DNA of 64,000 nt from Castor canadensis (GCF_047511655.1 NC_133386.1:129335866-129399865), one strand, 5' to 3'; positions 35,568-46,323 are shown, numbered from the stretch's first letter. The notes: generated by a model from the letters alone, not told the origin. Program-made: numbers and translations.

Positions 35568-36077
35568 TGTTGGGTCTGGAGACCTAAAGGGCAGATGAGT
35601 GAGTATCTCATCCCCCATGGAGAGCACTATGATTCCTCATCCTGAGAAGGAGGCATAAATCTGCATTCCTGCATCCTGAGAAGGAGGTGTAAATCTGCAC
35701 CCTGAAGAAGAGATACAGGGTCTCATAGATGTGCCACAGGGTTCATGAGCAAAATTCTCTCAAGTTTGTCTCCCTCCCCCCCCAAATAAGGGGCAAACAG
35801 ACCAGATCATCTAAGAGAGCCCATGAATCCATGGCCAATGAAAAGAGCCCACTTAACCCTTACCCAAACCCAGAGTTAAAATGTCCATAAAAGCCCCAGC
35901 CTTCACCTGAGCAGGGAGCCACTGGTTTCCAGGCTCCACTGCATTGCTCTAGCTGCAGCTGTTCTCTCTATTAAATCCTACTTCATATACTGGCTTTGGC
36001 TAAAAAATCAATCAGCTGCCTCATGAGTCAATTCTCTGGCCTATGATGGCAAGGACCCTTGACACTGGCCCACAACA
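35568..36077 (+). repeat. ERV-B 3' LTR
   Basis: Starts TGTTGGG after a short purine tract ('cagagggga') and ends '...ggcccacaaca', fitting the TG...CA rule. It has a TATA-like 'cataaaagcccc' near 35890 and an ATTAAA polyadenylation-like signal near 35970. A repeated unit of about 35 bases ('tcctgagaaggaggcataaatctgca') occurs twice in U3 (about 35638-35705). No 5' partner was found, so ends are by motif only. Confidence 0.65.
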
Positions 36078-37200
36078 TTTCACATCACTATGTAACAAAT
36101 GATTTTAGAAACGCTTGGATATGAAGAAGTTGACATGGTGTTAAGAGCCTTTACAGGATGTTTTCATCTAAAAAGTTTCCTAGGGGTCTGTCTGTCCCAT
36201 TTTACTTTCACATGTAGTCTGAAAGACCAGCCAAGATTTTTCCAAGCTACTTTCTTAGCTTGGAAAGGTTCTAGGAAACATCCTTTCTCAAGTGAATAAT
36301 GCCAAATGCCACGGAAGAGTTTTCAATAAACTGTGTGCTATCACACATAGACTTAGGTTAATTATTTTATCTTTTTCTTGTTCAGCAACCAGCAGCTACT
36401 TGATCTAGAAACTCTTACAGCTAAAAGAAAGCAATAAGTTTGTCTCCAAAGGAGGACTAATAGTTGGCACTAAGACACCAATAGTAATAAAAAAAATCTT
36501 TCAGTAGAAAAGAAAATTATTGAATTTTTGTGAAAATCTTCAGTTGCTTATTCAGTGTATTAGTCGAATAATTTAAAAAGATGCTGTTCAAGGATCACAA
36601 GGAAGCACTTCTTAACAGATGAGTCCACATTCTTCCTTCCTCTATTTACTTTTTAAATAGTCTTTTAACAATAGGTTAATAATAGGTTTCAAATTAATCC
36701 AGAAAATTCACATTGTAATAGGAGATTTTAACAAAGTATCCTCATATTTAGATTAATGAAACTAGAACACTGAATATATATATTTTTGTCTAAAGTCTTT
36801 TACCTACTTACAATGAATAAGCAAGATATTTAATAAATGCTTTATTTGTTGCCTGTCAGGACAGGCTCTCATACTTCTCACCATTTGTCAGCCTTTAAAA
36901 TTGAAACAAATTCTTCACAGTTGACAAGTGACAAAGAGAAATACGTCATTTTATTCTTTCACAAGTCTCATTGGACAAATAAGATGTCTAGGTTATATCT
37001 ATTATTGTGACTAATCTATTGCTAGGATTTTAAAATCTGGGTGATTTATAATGGTTTTTCAAATAAAGTAGGTGATTAGGTTTTCTTTAGTTATCTTAAT
37101 ACTCAAGTGAAAATAGGAATGAGTCCTGATGAAAAGTAAAATATCTCATTGCCTGTGTTTCTTAATCTTGCTTTATATATGGATTGCTTTAAGACAAAGA
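36078..37200. other. Intergenic stretch, nothing recognised
   Basis: AT-rich sequence without a recognised gene or repeat. A 66-codon open frame at 36099-36299 is unremarkable. Confidence 0.4.
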
Positions 37201-37202
37201 GG

Positions 37203-37282
37203 AGGCAGAAGCTTGGTAGGAGTGCTTGCTAGCATGTTAAGGCCCTGGATTTGATCCCCAGCACCACATACAAGAAAACAAA
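37203..37282 (+). mobile_element. ID-like SINE
   Basis: 'cttggtaggagtgcttgctagcatgttaaggccctggatttgatccccagcaccac' plus an A-rich tail: a tRNA-derived ID-type monomer. Its internal promoter-like boxes are diverged. Confidence 0.7.
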
Positions 37283-38186
37283 AAGAATTCTTGTGGACTC
37301 AGAATAATAACTCTTCAGTTATTTTTGTTAAACATTTAATGAATGAGATTCTAGTAACATAGGTGTGTACATTTATGGTCTTATCTCATCTAAAGTTATA
37401 AAGTAAGTTTTGAACTCAGTTTCACAGTTGAATTTGAGATAATATGGGGATGTTGTTGTTCTTTTTGAATTATAAATGTTAGTGTCATAGCTTGTTTTGT
37501 TTTGTTAATAGCTTGTCATGTCTACACTACTGTGTACTACTGGGCCTGAAAGGAAAGTGAAGAAATGGAAAAGAGACATACTGAGAAAGAATCTGTGACC
37601 TTCATAAGCAGCAGGTCATTATTAGGAAGAGGAGACCCGAGAGGGACCCTCGGCCATCATAGTAACTCTCTGAGAAGGGCAAAAGCATGCTTTTCTTGCA
37701 GGCTGGGGATTTTAAACATCCTGTTGTGGGAAGAGGGAGGCTGGAGGGGTTGGGCATCAGGTAAGATGGTTGGGAAGGAGGATGGGGGAGGTGCTGGACA
37801 TTTGTGGGAAGGTCATTGTGGATGAGCAGGTATGCCGTGTTGTCTTGACATTCCAGCAATTCCAGCATTTACATTGTTTCAGTGTTTCCCAACATTCCAG
37901 CAGGGTCTCACAAATTTTCTTATCTTTTTGTCAAACTTTGAAAATATTCTTGTTAAATATTTGATCTTAGGTCCACCTAAGTTCTTTTAGAAAACTAAAT
38001 CTTGAGACTTTTGATTACACTTTGAGCCCAATATTGATTATGAAGAATTATAGAAATACTTACTTTGTGGAAGTTGTGGCCCCCTACAGGAATAAAAATA
38101 ATTTATCATTGGTGATAGTAAATGATTTCATATATTAATAATTATAAACTAAGATGACACATTTTAATCAAATCTTTGGTGTTATT
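37283..38186. other. Intergenic stretch, nothing recognised
   Basis: A GA-rich patch lies at 37720-37800. Open frames of 86-88 codons on opposite strands at 37565-37868 overlap and show no domain; not called. Confidence 0.4.
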
Positions 38187-38285
38187 ATTTTTTTTTTTTT
38201 TTGAGATGGTCTTCCTATGTAATTGAGGCTGGTCTTGAATTCAAGATACTCCTCAACCTCCCTTATGCCAACCATGTCCAGCTTT
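38187..38285 (-). mobile_element. B1-like SINE (antisense)
   Basis: T-run of 15, then 'gagatggtcttcctatgtaattgaggctggtcttgaattcaagatactcctcaacctccc'. A diverged antisense B1. Confidence 0.8.
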
Positions 38286-38717
38286 AATCAGTGATATCTT
38301 AATACTTAGTCATATGATTTCCCTGAGCACAGGAGGAAGGAGTACAGTTATATTTACCTGGTTAGGCAGTAAATTGTCTAAAAGTGCCCCTGCTCATGGG
38401 CATGATTGTTGTGTTGTCACATTTCCTTGTAAATCTCCCCTCGTCTGCTGCTCTCTTTACACCTCCCTTTTAATCAGCATGGTCACTCTTAGGACCAGTT
38501 CTATTTCTGCTGAGTTAGTCCTTCATTAAACTTAGTTCTGTCAGTTTTCTTCCCCACATCCTTGACATCAGTACTAGTCATGAATTTGAAGGTTACTCAA
38601 AAGATTTCTCACCCATGAACCATTTTCTATATAAAAACCTAGCTCAGTTCTAGTGTTCAACTCCTTACACCTGTGCCATTTGTCTACCACCTCTGTTAAT
38701 TTTTTATTCCTGTTAGG
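38286..38717. other. Short unassigned flank
   Basis: Non-coding flank left of the ERV-D LTR; nothing recognised. Confidence 0.4.
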
Positions 38718-38975
38718 TGTGAGGAAAACAGTGTTTTCTATTGAAGGGTGTCACCATCTTAGCTGCTTGCAGTTCCATGTTCTTGTTCACTGAGCTCTGT
38801 TACTACCTACTCCACCCCCAAATTCCAAGTGTAGCATTAGCCAGTCATGAGCAGATTGTGCACTCGATCAATCCCAGTAAAGGTGGCAGGACCCCACCTC
38901 ACCAGGGATAAAATGCAGACCTATGGTCTACTCTGAGTGCTTGCTGTGCCCGTGTGCCTGCACACCCTTCCACAG
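38718..38975 (+). repeat. ERV-D 5' LTR (short or truncated)
   Basis: Begins 'tgtgaggaaaacagtgtttt' exactly like the 3' LTR at 46064 and stays alignable with it for about 250 bases, through 'gagcagattgtgcac' and the TATA-like 'gggataaaatgcag' (38907-38920), to 'gcttgct...ccttccac'. By eye roughly one base in ten differs between the copies, plus a few indels, so the provirus is old. U5 seems short or cut where the ERV-C material begins. Confidence 0.8.
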
Positions 38976-39006
38976 AAGAAGCCTGTATGGGAGGGCCCGC
39001 GACCCG

Positions 39007-40560
39007 TCATTGGGTGGGAGGCTCTGACCTCGTTTCCCCTGGGAACCGGGGACAGTGTGCCTTCCGGTGTTTTCCCCCACAAATGGGGCAGGGTCCTGGA
39101 GGTAGCTTTCTCTGGGGGCACTCCCTCCTAAAATGGCCTGGCTGTCCACATTGAAAGCATGTCCTTGGGTTTGGACTTTGCCCTGGGGGAGCCTCTCTGA
39201 GCACTGCAATCAGAGCCTCCTGCCGCTTATCCTTTCTCTTTTCCTTTTCCAGGTCCTTCCTTTCTTTTTCTAAGTCCCTATTATAGTATACAGATGTGGC
39301 TACACGGACCAATTGGTCCAGATCTCTGCTCCTTTCAGCCACCAATTTCTGAAGCTTTTTATGGATATCTGGTGCTGACTGTGTTAGAAATTTATCTTTT
39401 AGGACGATTTCCTCTTCCTGTGACTCTGGTATAATGTTGGTATACTTTTGTAAATCCTTAAGTCTTTGTAGGAAAGCTACTGGAGTTTCTAAGGGTCCTT
39501 GCTGTACAGCTGTGACTTGGGAGTAATTAAGAGGTTTTACCTTGGCTCTCCTTAGACCCTCAAGAATGCAGTGGATGAAATGGTTCCGACTCCATTCATC
39601 CTTGTCATTTTCAGGGTCCCACTTAGGGTCATACCTAGCCACTGCCTGATCTGTTGGAATTGGGAATTGAGGCTCCCTTCTAGGTATCCAGTGCCTTTGT
39701 CTTTCTTCTTCCTCCTCCTCCTCCTCCTGTGAGGGCCCAGTATGAGACAGGCCCGTAGGGCCACTTTTGTCTAAGTGATGATTGTCTCCAGCTGTGACTG
39801 CCTGATCGAGTATCCACTGTTTCTCCAGGGAAGTGAGGGTCTGAGACAGCAATAGCATTACATCTTTCCAGCTCAGTTCAAAGTTTTGGCTGACTTCTCT
39901 AAATGCCTGGATGTACTGATGTGGATTTTCTGTGTAATTTCCTAAATCCTTTTTTTATTTCTTTAAGTTCACTCACTCTAAAAGGAACATGAGCTCTATC
40001 CCCTCCAGGAATTAACTGGAGGGGGTAAAGTGTCCTGTGGGATAGCGTCTAGTGTGTGAGGTAGCTGGGTAAGGGGGAAGGGGGAGCTGATGGAGCATTA
40101 GATGGGTTTTTTGGTTCAAGGGAGTTTGGGGGATTTTTTTTCAAAGAGTTATCATGGTCTGGGTATCTAGCCTGCATTTGTTTAGCCATTCTGGGTGGTC
40201 TCTTAGGAAAAAGAACAATTGAATATATGGAACTTGTGGTCCACTTTCCCTCCTTTTTTACAGAGCATATCTAATTGAAGAATGGTATTATAATTAATGC
40301 TCCCTCCTTCTGGCCATCTTTCCTCATCTCCCAGAGGATATTGTGGCCAAGCCTGGGTGCAGTAAAACTTGAGTCACTTTTGCTGAAGACTTTCTGGATC
40401 GAGATCTTTCCAATGTTTTAATAAGCAGGCAAGGGGGGAGTACTTCCTGGATCCTTGAGGCTTGATTTCTCATCTGAAAAGGTAAACAAGGGATAATTGG
40501 TCACCTTAAAACAGAGGTTTCTTCTTTTATCTAAGCATCCCCAGATGAGGAGAAACTCTA
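39007..40560 (-). pseudogene. ERV-C gag, long open C-terminal part
   Basis: Gag is the structural polyprotein of the retroviral core. Matrix-like text starts near 40480 and shows a 'LLKHWKDLDPESL' block shared with ERV-B, with stops. After a stop at 39957-39955, next to a run of seven A, the frame is open for 315 codons to the TGA at 39009-39007; the first methionine of that stretch is at 39858 (283 codons). It spans the capsid, with a run of eight glutamates (39705-39728) in the linker, a charged R/K/E-rich helix region, and two nucleocapsid zinc knuckles: a canonical CX2CX4HX4C at 39159-39118 and a second CX2CX3HX4C-like one at 39090-39052. The A-run may be a simple frameshift. It is the longest single reading frame in the window. 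Whether it is expressed cannot be told. Confidence 0.85.
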
Positions 40561-40664
40561 GTGGGAGAGGGTGTCCCGCTCTCCCTTGCTCCTTCCACTG
40601 CCACTTGTGGTTAGAGTCGTGGAGGATTTACAGATAGATATCTCAGTTGCACCCACCCCCCTGA

Positions 40665-40865
40665 GATGATCTTTATTTTTTATTTATTTTTATTTTTTTA
40701 GTATTCATATGTGCATACAAGGCTTGGGTCATTTCTCCTCCCCGCCCCCACCTCCTCCCTTACCACCCACTCCACCCCCTCCCTTTCCCCCCACCTCCTC
40801 AATACCCGGCAGAAACTATTTTGCCCTTATCTCTAATTTTGTTGAAGAGAGAGTATAAGCAACAA
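40665..40865 (-). mobile_element. LINE-1 3' end inserted in the ERV-C leader
   Basis: AT-rich start, 'tattcatatgtgcatacaaggcttgggtcatttctcc', a C-rich tract, then 'ggcagaaactattttgcccttatctctaattttgttga'. This is the reverse complement of the L1 3' end at 580-735, inserted on the minus strand within ERV-C, so it is younger than ERV-C. Confidence 0.85.
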
Positions 40866-42159
40866 AAGGAAGGAACAAGGGCTGAGATGATCTGTGACCA
40901 ATCTCTCATCTATTTGACTTGCCTGTTTGCCCCACAATCCAGGTAGGCATAGTTCTCCTATACCAGCTAAACACTTGTAATTAAAAAATAACTCTATCAA
41001 AGTAACCAAGAGGGCTTGCATGGCCAGAAGGAGGACCCCTTTAGAGGCATGGATGGGGACTCTTGATGAAGTAGAGTTGTGTTCCCCTATATATCCTGTG
41101 AAGCATATATGCTTTCTATGAAAGGAGAGAGAGAGAGAGACATCTGAAGGTTTTTGCTCCAGTAAGGGGCAAAAACAGAGACCTGAAGTTTTTGCCTTTT
41201 AACTGTTTTTTTTTTTTCTTTCCCTGAAGGCAGGCTGTGGAACCTGTTTAACCAGTTAATCTGATGCTTGACAAAGATAGTTAAGGCTAAATTTGAGACT
41301 ATCACTTTCTGGTGCCTGTAGAGATTTTTTCCCAAACTCCCTGAAGAAAGAAGCTCACTGCTATTTACAGCAAAGGCAGGGAGGGGGACACTCATCCTGA
41401 ACTGCCTGGGAAAGGGGAAGGAGAGGCTGAGGGTTGGAGGAAAAGAGAGTTACCAGTCTCAACACATGAGGGATTATTGATCATCCCTGCTGTCCAGGTC
41501 AATCCTGCCCAAAGGTGGTACTGGAGCACTGGAAGCAAGAGATGACCTCCACTCTTGGGCCACAGAAACCATGAAGGAAGCATAGGAGATCTGATTGTCT
41601 GTTTGCCATGGACATGGCTGGAGGAGTTCAAGACTTAGTCGCCTTTGGGGCCTCATGGCTGGTCAGGAAGTTGTGTCTCCAGCCTTTGGGTGACACCAGG
41701 GAGTACCCCGGCCAGAACACCTTTTGTGGCTGTAAGACAAACTTTCCTTTCCACTGGCTGTTTTCGGACCTTCCCTTAAGCTGGTCAGATCTTGAAAGAG
41801 AGTGTTAGTGTTTAAGGAAAGGAAAAAAGAAAAAGCCTTGGTGCACTGAAGTCGAGTTCTGCCCACATAGCATTGGCAGTGCAGTATAAACCCCTGCCTG
41901 GCCTCTGAGTTTCCTCAGATTGCCTGCCGTACAGCTGTAGAGGGCTCGGACCTTTTCCTCAGCTTCCCAAGGAAGAAACCCTCCTTAACAAGACAGAGAG
42001 AGAGGGAGAAAAGGTCAACCTGAGAGTTCCACCATAGGTAGGCCGTGGTGGGGGGTCTCTCCTGGAAAACAGACTCCACTGGAGTGCCGGATGCTCACAG
42101 TCACATTCCTAGGCAGTCTTTTCCAGTTTGGCACAACCTATTCTGATCTCAGGTGATGG

Positions 42160-42560
42160 CTGTTCCCTTTGTGCATCACCAAATATGATGCACAGATGAC
42201 ATGTGCAGGAATTTCAGGTGCTCAGGGTTCTTGAGCCTGCTCTGAGGATGAAAGCACAGGCAGACTCCAACAGCAGAGGTTGGAAGGATTTTATTTGTAG
42301 AGAAGAGAAGAGAAAGACTGAATATTGGAGAATGCTGGGGGACCCAGAAACAGGTGATCCCATGGGTCAGGGTGGGAAGTGGGTTTTATAGCCTATTTTT
42401 GCATTGCCTGAGGTCGGAGATGCCTTTCAGATGCAAACAGGCATTTCCCAGGGAGGAGAAATGTCTCCTTGACCACTTCTCCTGCAGTCTGTCCTTCAGT
42501 CGTTCATAGTAGTCTTGCATCTATAATTGTTCTGGAATTCCAGGTCATCTATGCACACTT
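42160..42560 (-). repeat. ERV-C 5' LTR (approximate)
   Basis: On the minus strand there is a TATAAAA box (about 42389-42383) and an AATAAA signal about 95 bases further (about 42293-42288), the spacing expected between promoter and polyadenylation signal of a gammaretroviral LTR. Leader and gag follow. Just after the presumed LTR end, minus-strand 'tggtgatgcacaaaggga' could be a decayed primer-binding site; the match to a tRNA 3' end is partial. No second copy, so limits are approximate. Confidence 0.6.
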
Positions 42561-43900
42561 AAATTGACATTTATGGCATGCCTAATTTAAAACTGTTTTT
42601 GTATATGTGTGTGTTTAAAGAACTTTAAAATGATTCTTATTATAGAGTTAATATAAAGGAATTGCTGATTCTGTTCTCTTCTCTCCCTCACTTCTCCTGC
42701 TACTACTTTTTAGAAAAACCAGGTTTTCAAGGTTTTATTTCAACCAGATCTAACTAAAATCCAAGCATTATTTTAAGGGCAGTAATCTTGACCTCTTTCA
42801 TCCTGTCTTACATTCAACTCTTTCATAATTGTATGTGTCTTTAAGTTACTTGTATAGACAAACAGTTTAAAATTGACTTTCTTCATGGGTCTATAAAGTA
42901 AAAATAATGCTAATTGAAAACACAAATTAAAAATTCTTGTAAAAGTTATTTTATAAGTTACAAAATCAACAAGTAGAAAGAATATAAAAAGGTATTGAGT
43001 GTGTGTTTGGGAAAAATGTTAAAGGGAGAAAGAGTGCTTTTGGATGAAAAGAAATTTTGTAAAGAAAGGTTTGACCTAAAGATCATTCCAAATAAAGAGG
43101 GATAAGGTCAAACCATCAGAAGTTTCAGAATGTCATATAAAGGTCCTGAGTAAGTCTTAAAAGTGTATGATAGATATAAAAGTGTATAATAGAGTTTATA
43201 AAAGTTTATGTGTGTAATTAAGTTGACTGTAATTTAATCATTATCTAATGGATTTCCTAAAGTAAAAATATTGCTTATGGAACTCATCAGGGTTTTCACT
43301 CTTTAGGAAACCAGGTCCTAACTAAATGTCTTTTCAGTGATTTTAGTACATTTATCACATTAAAAATGTGTGAGCTGTATGTCTAAATTTCATTTAAATG
43401 CCATGCAAAGTTTATGGGGTTAAAGTTATAAAGTTTAAAGTGACCAACAATTGGTCAATAAAAAAAACCCCCAAAACCCTAATTCTATCTGGGGGCACTA
43501 ACACTGTCTCCTTTAGCTTAAAAGAGGTCTACACGCTTTGCTAAATCTTACTCGAAAGTTAAAAATTTAAATTAACAGCCCTAGCAAGGAAAAAGCAATG
43601 CAGACTATTGCTTCCTATGGGGAAGCAAATGTAACTTATTTTAGGGTAAAAGGCATTCAAGGCTGTGAGGCATCCTCATCCCCCAAGGCCTATAAGTTTA
43701 TGCTAGCTGTAAGAAAAAGTATTTTTAAAAGTCATAGTTCAAAAACCATCATTTGCTCACAATAAAGTTTCTTTATATTTAATCAGGAGGCTAGTACTGT
43801 AACTTTTTGGAATATAACCTTTGCATATAGATCAGTTTCTCTGAAATTATGAGCTCAGTGTCTTTTCAACTCTATCATCCCCATCAGGGACTGCTGGCCC
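42561..43900. other. Internal ERV-D region, unassigned
   Basis: AT-rich sequence between the ERV-C LTR and the ERV-D integrase tail. It may be decayed pol of ERV-D, but I see no RT or RNase H motif in it. Confidence 0.4.
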
Positions 43901-44120
43901 AGACGCCACCACTTGAATTTCCAGTGCATTCACACTAGGGGATTGCATCCGGATCCAGACTTGGAGTGGAAAGAAACTTGAGCCATCCTGGGAGGGACCT
44001 TTTCAGGTGGTTCTCACTACCAAGACTGTAGTATGTACTGCTGAGAAGAGATGGACTCACTACACCTGTATTAAATGAGTTCCCATGGAGGAAAAATGGA
44101 CTGTGTCTTCAGAGTCTGGC
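43900..44120 (+). pseudogene. ERV-D integrase C-terminal remnant
   Basis: At about 43988-44070 the plus strand encodes the 'GPFQVVLTT' block and the following basic 'RWTHY' block of a gammaretroviral integrase C-terminal domain, ending at an in-frame TGA. It directly precedes env, as pol and env normally overlap or abut. The rest of pol is not recognisable. Confidence 0.65.
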
Positions 44121-44149
44121 ACTACCAAAGTAATTTTTAAAAAGACTAT

Positions 44150-46024
44150 AGTGCTACCATTTTCCCTATTTCACTTGGGAAACTGTATTTACCATTGATG
44201 TCACCCAAACTTCTTCTCTGTTAAGTTTGATGCATGCCTTGTACTCCCCTGTGGTAATTCCCAGGGACCACATCAACTCCAGGCTAAGACTAAATATATG
44301 TGCTTATACCCAGGCCCTTGAGAGCCTTTCATGATGATTTTGATAAAAACTTAGATGGGCCATGTAATGGATGGTCAGATGTGGGGTGGACTACAGAGTA
44401 TAAGCCTCATCAGTCTATGGGAAGGAAAAGTGGAAACAATTACAAAGTAAGATCCAAATTAGTAGAGCTCCCTCTCCCTAACTGCCAACTCTACCAATGC
44501 AATCCCCTTTTGTTGGTCATAGATGACTCACATACCATGACCATAGAGCCTTCCATCTTGAGGCAGTATGGATTGGGAGCCAATGTCTCTGGAAGAGATC
44601 CCCTAAGTACATTTATTTTCAGATTAATTAAAAATATTACAATTACATCATCTCCTGACAATAGGCCCCTATCTCCAATGTCACCCTTCAAACCCAACAG
44701 TGACCAAGCCAAGGTAACTGTAGTGGAAGTTAAAGATTTAAAAACAGACCATTGCTACTAAAACTGGTTATGGGGAAACTAATGCCAGGTTAAAATGGAT
44801 TAAATATTCTATATGCACTTTAAATAAAAGCAAAGTTACATGTGTGTGACAGGAAGTCCAGAGCCTCAAGTTTCCCTTTGGGATGGACATCAGACTCTGC
44901 TAAAATGAAATATATAATAACACTCTTCCAAAAGGGAAGAGATTCATTGCCTAGGGCAATAAATCTTGTATAATCTTGTCACTACTGTTTCCTGTTGTCA
45001 AAGATTGTGGGGGGAGTGGGAGCAAAAGTCATTCCAGTTGATTAGACCCCCATCCTAAAACTCTAACTACACCTCATGACTCTGAAGGTTGGGGAAGGAA
45101 TTAGAGTGCCTGAGAAATGCATCTAGGTGAAATGAAAGTTGATTATGAAGAGAAAAGCAATAAGTCTGCTCTAACCATTCATTGTCAGGGCAGATGTCTG
45201 GTAGTATTGTGGTGGCCCTTTACTTGAGACTGTTCTGGTCAAATGGAGTGGGACTTACATTCTAGTCCAATTGGATATCCCTTTCACCCTGGCATTTGGA
45301 AACCCAAACTCTCCTTAACTGAGGAAAGACAGAAACAAGATCTTGTTTCCCCTGGAGGGTCATTTGTCTCCCATGTCTACATAGATGCCATTGGGGTCCT
45401 ACAAGGAGTCCTTGATGAATTCAAAGGAAGGAGCCAGATAGCAGCAAGATTCAAATCAGCACTATTCTGGTGGTCCACTATTAATAAAAATGTGGACTGG
45501 ATTAACTATATTTATTATAACCAGCAGAGATTTGTCAACTATTCTAGGGATGCAGTGAGAGGACTTGCAAAACAACTAGGCCCCACCAGTAAGATGGCAT
45601 GGGAAAACTGAATGGCTCTAAACATGATTTTCGCAGACAAAAGGCGGGGGGGGGGGTAACGTGTCCTGATTGGGGGCAAATGCTGTACATTCATCTCCAA
45701 CAACACAGCTCCACATAGGACCATAACCAAGGCTCTCCAAGGCCTGACAGCCCTGTCAAACAAACTGGTCAGAACTCAGGGATAAATGAGCCCCTTACTA
45801 ACTGACTAGACCAATGGTTTGGAAAATGGAAGGGGGTAATAACCTCAATCTTAATATCCCTCCTTATTGTATTTGGGGCAATGGCTCTAATTGTGTGTTG
45901 TCTTATACGCCATATACGGGGAGTAATTCTTAGATTCATAGAAACTGCCCTAACTAAACAAACTCCCATATCATACCAATTATTGTTGAGTAGAGATAAA
46001 ATAGAGTCAGATAATTTTAAATGA
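44150..46024 (+). pseudogene. ERV-D envelope gene remnant
   Basis: The surface subunit is carried by a 153-codon open frame (44300-44761), with several stops after it. The transmembrane subunit starts in the open frame 45243-45611, which includes a hydrophilic helix with 'WWSTINKNVDWINY', a pattern I associate with class I ERV envelopes. It is broken by a TGA at 45609, by a G-run (about 45647-45656) and by a short deletion between the cysteines of the CX6CC region (45661-45685). A hydrophobic membrane anchor (about 45840-45900) and a basic tail, stop at about 46022, are still visible. Non-functional by at least three lesions. Confidence 0.8.
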
Positions 46025-46044
46025 GTTTGAAGAAAAGAACAAAA

Positions 46045-46063
46045 AACAAAAAGAGGGAGGAAC
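46045..46063 (+). promoter_or_regulatory. ERV-D polypurine tract
   Basis: 'aaacaaaaagagggaggaac' lies directly before the 3' LTR start TGTGAGG. A purine run in this position primes plus-strand DNA synthesis in retroviruses. Confidence 0.7.
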
Positions 46064-46323
46064 TGTGAGGAAAACAGTGTTTTCTATCAAAGTGTGTCAC
46101 CATCTTAGCTGCTAGCAGTTCTGGGTTCTTGTTTACTGAGCTCTGTTTTCATGCTGAAATTACTACCTACCCCACCCCCAAATTCCAAATGCAGCATTGG
46201 CCAATCATGAGCAGATTGTGCACCTGAACTCTATTAATCTGAGTAAAGGGGGCAGGGCCCCACCACATGAGGGATAAAATGCAGATCTATAGTCTACTCC
46301 GTATGCTTGCTTACACCTTCCAG
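46064..46323 (+). repeat. ERV-D 3' LTR
   Basis: Partner of the LTR at 38718. It carries a 'ttcatgctgaaatt' stretch absent from the 5' copy, so one copy gained or lost a small indel. TATA-like 'gggataaaatgcag' near 46272. The right end near 46323 runs into SINE-like sequence, so U5 is probably truncated. Confidence 0.85.

Larger units (their letters stand above)
28700..36077 (+). mobile_element. ERV-B: class I endogenous retrovirus, nearly full gene set
   Basis: A plus-strand gammaretrovirus-like provirus with gag, protease, RT, RNase H, integrase and env in canonical order, ending in a 3' LTR. No matching 5' LTR is visible, so the left end is missing or replaced. Every gene has stops or frameshifts. 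Gag resembles that of ERV-C (same matrix and capsid blocks), so the two are related. The overall style (gag with one or two zinc knuckles, env with a CX6CC motif) fits the ERV1 class, perhaps near the HERV-F/H branch; that last placement is inference. Confidence 0.9.
38990..42560 (-). mobile_element. ERV-C: 5' LTR and gag, inverted inside ERV-D
   Basis: On the minus strand an LTR (about 42560-42160) is followed by a leader (42160 to about 40900) and a gag gene ending at 39007. Protease and everything downstream are absent; the sequence meets the ERV-D LTR within some 30 bases of the gag stop. An L1 3' end interrupts the leader at 40665-40865. Gag blocks parallel those of ERV-B, so the two belong to related lineages. 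Confidence 0.8.
38718..46323 (+). mobile_element. ERV-D: class I provirus with paired LTRs, internally rearranged
   Basis: Two similar plus-oriented LTRs enclose 7 kb. The right half (about 43900-46024) is plus-strand integrase C-terminus and env, as expected. The left half (about 38990-42560) is instead minus-strand and carries the LTR and gag of another element, ERV-C. Gag, protease, RT and most of the integrase of ERV-D are missing. Either ERV-C inserted and deletions followed, or the left half was replaced by recombination. Confidence 0.75.

Noticed and set aside
37565-37868. Two opposing 86-88 codon frames
   Set aside because: They overlap each other in a purine-rich patch and show no family resemblance.
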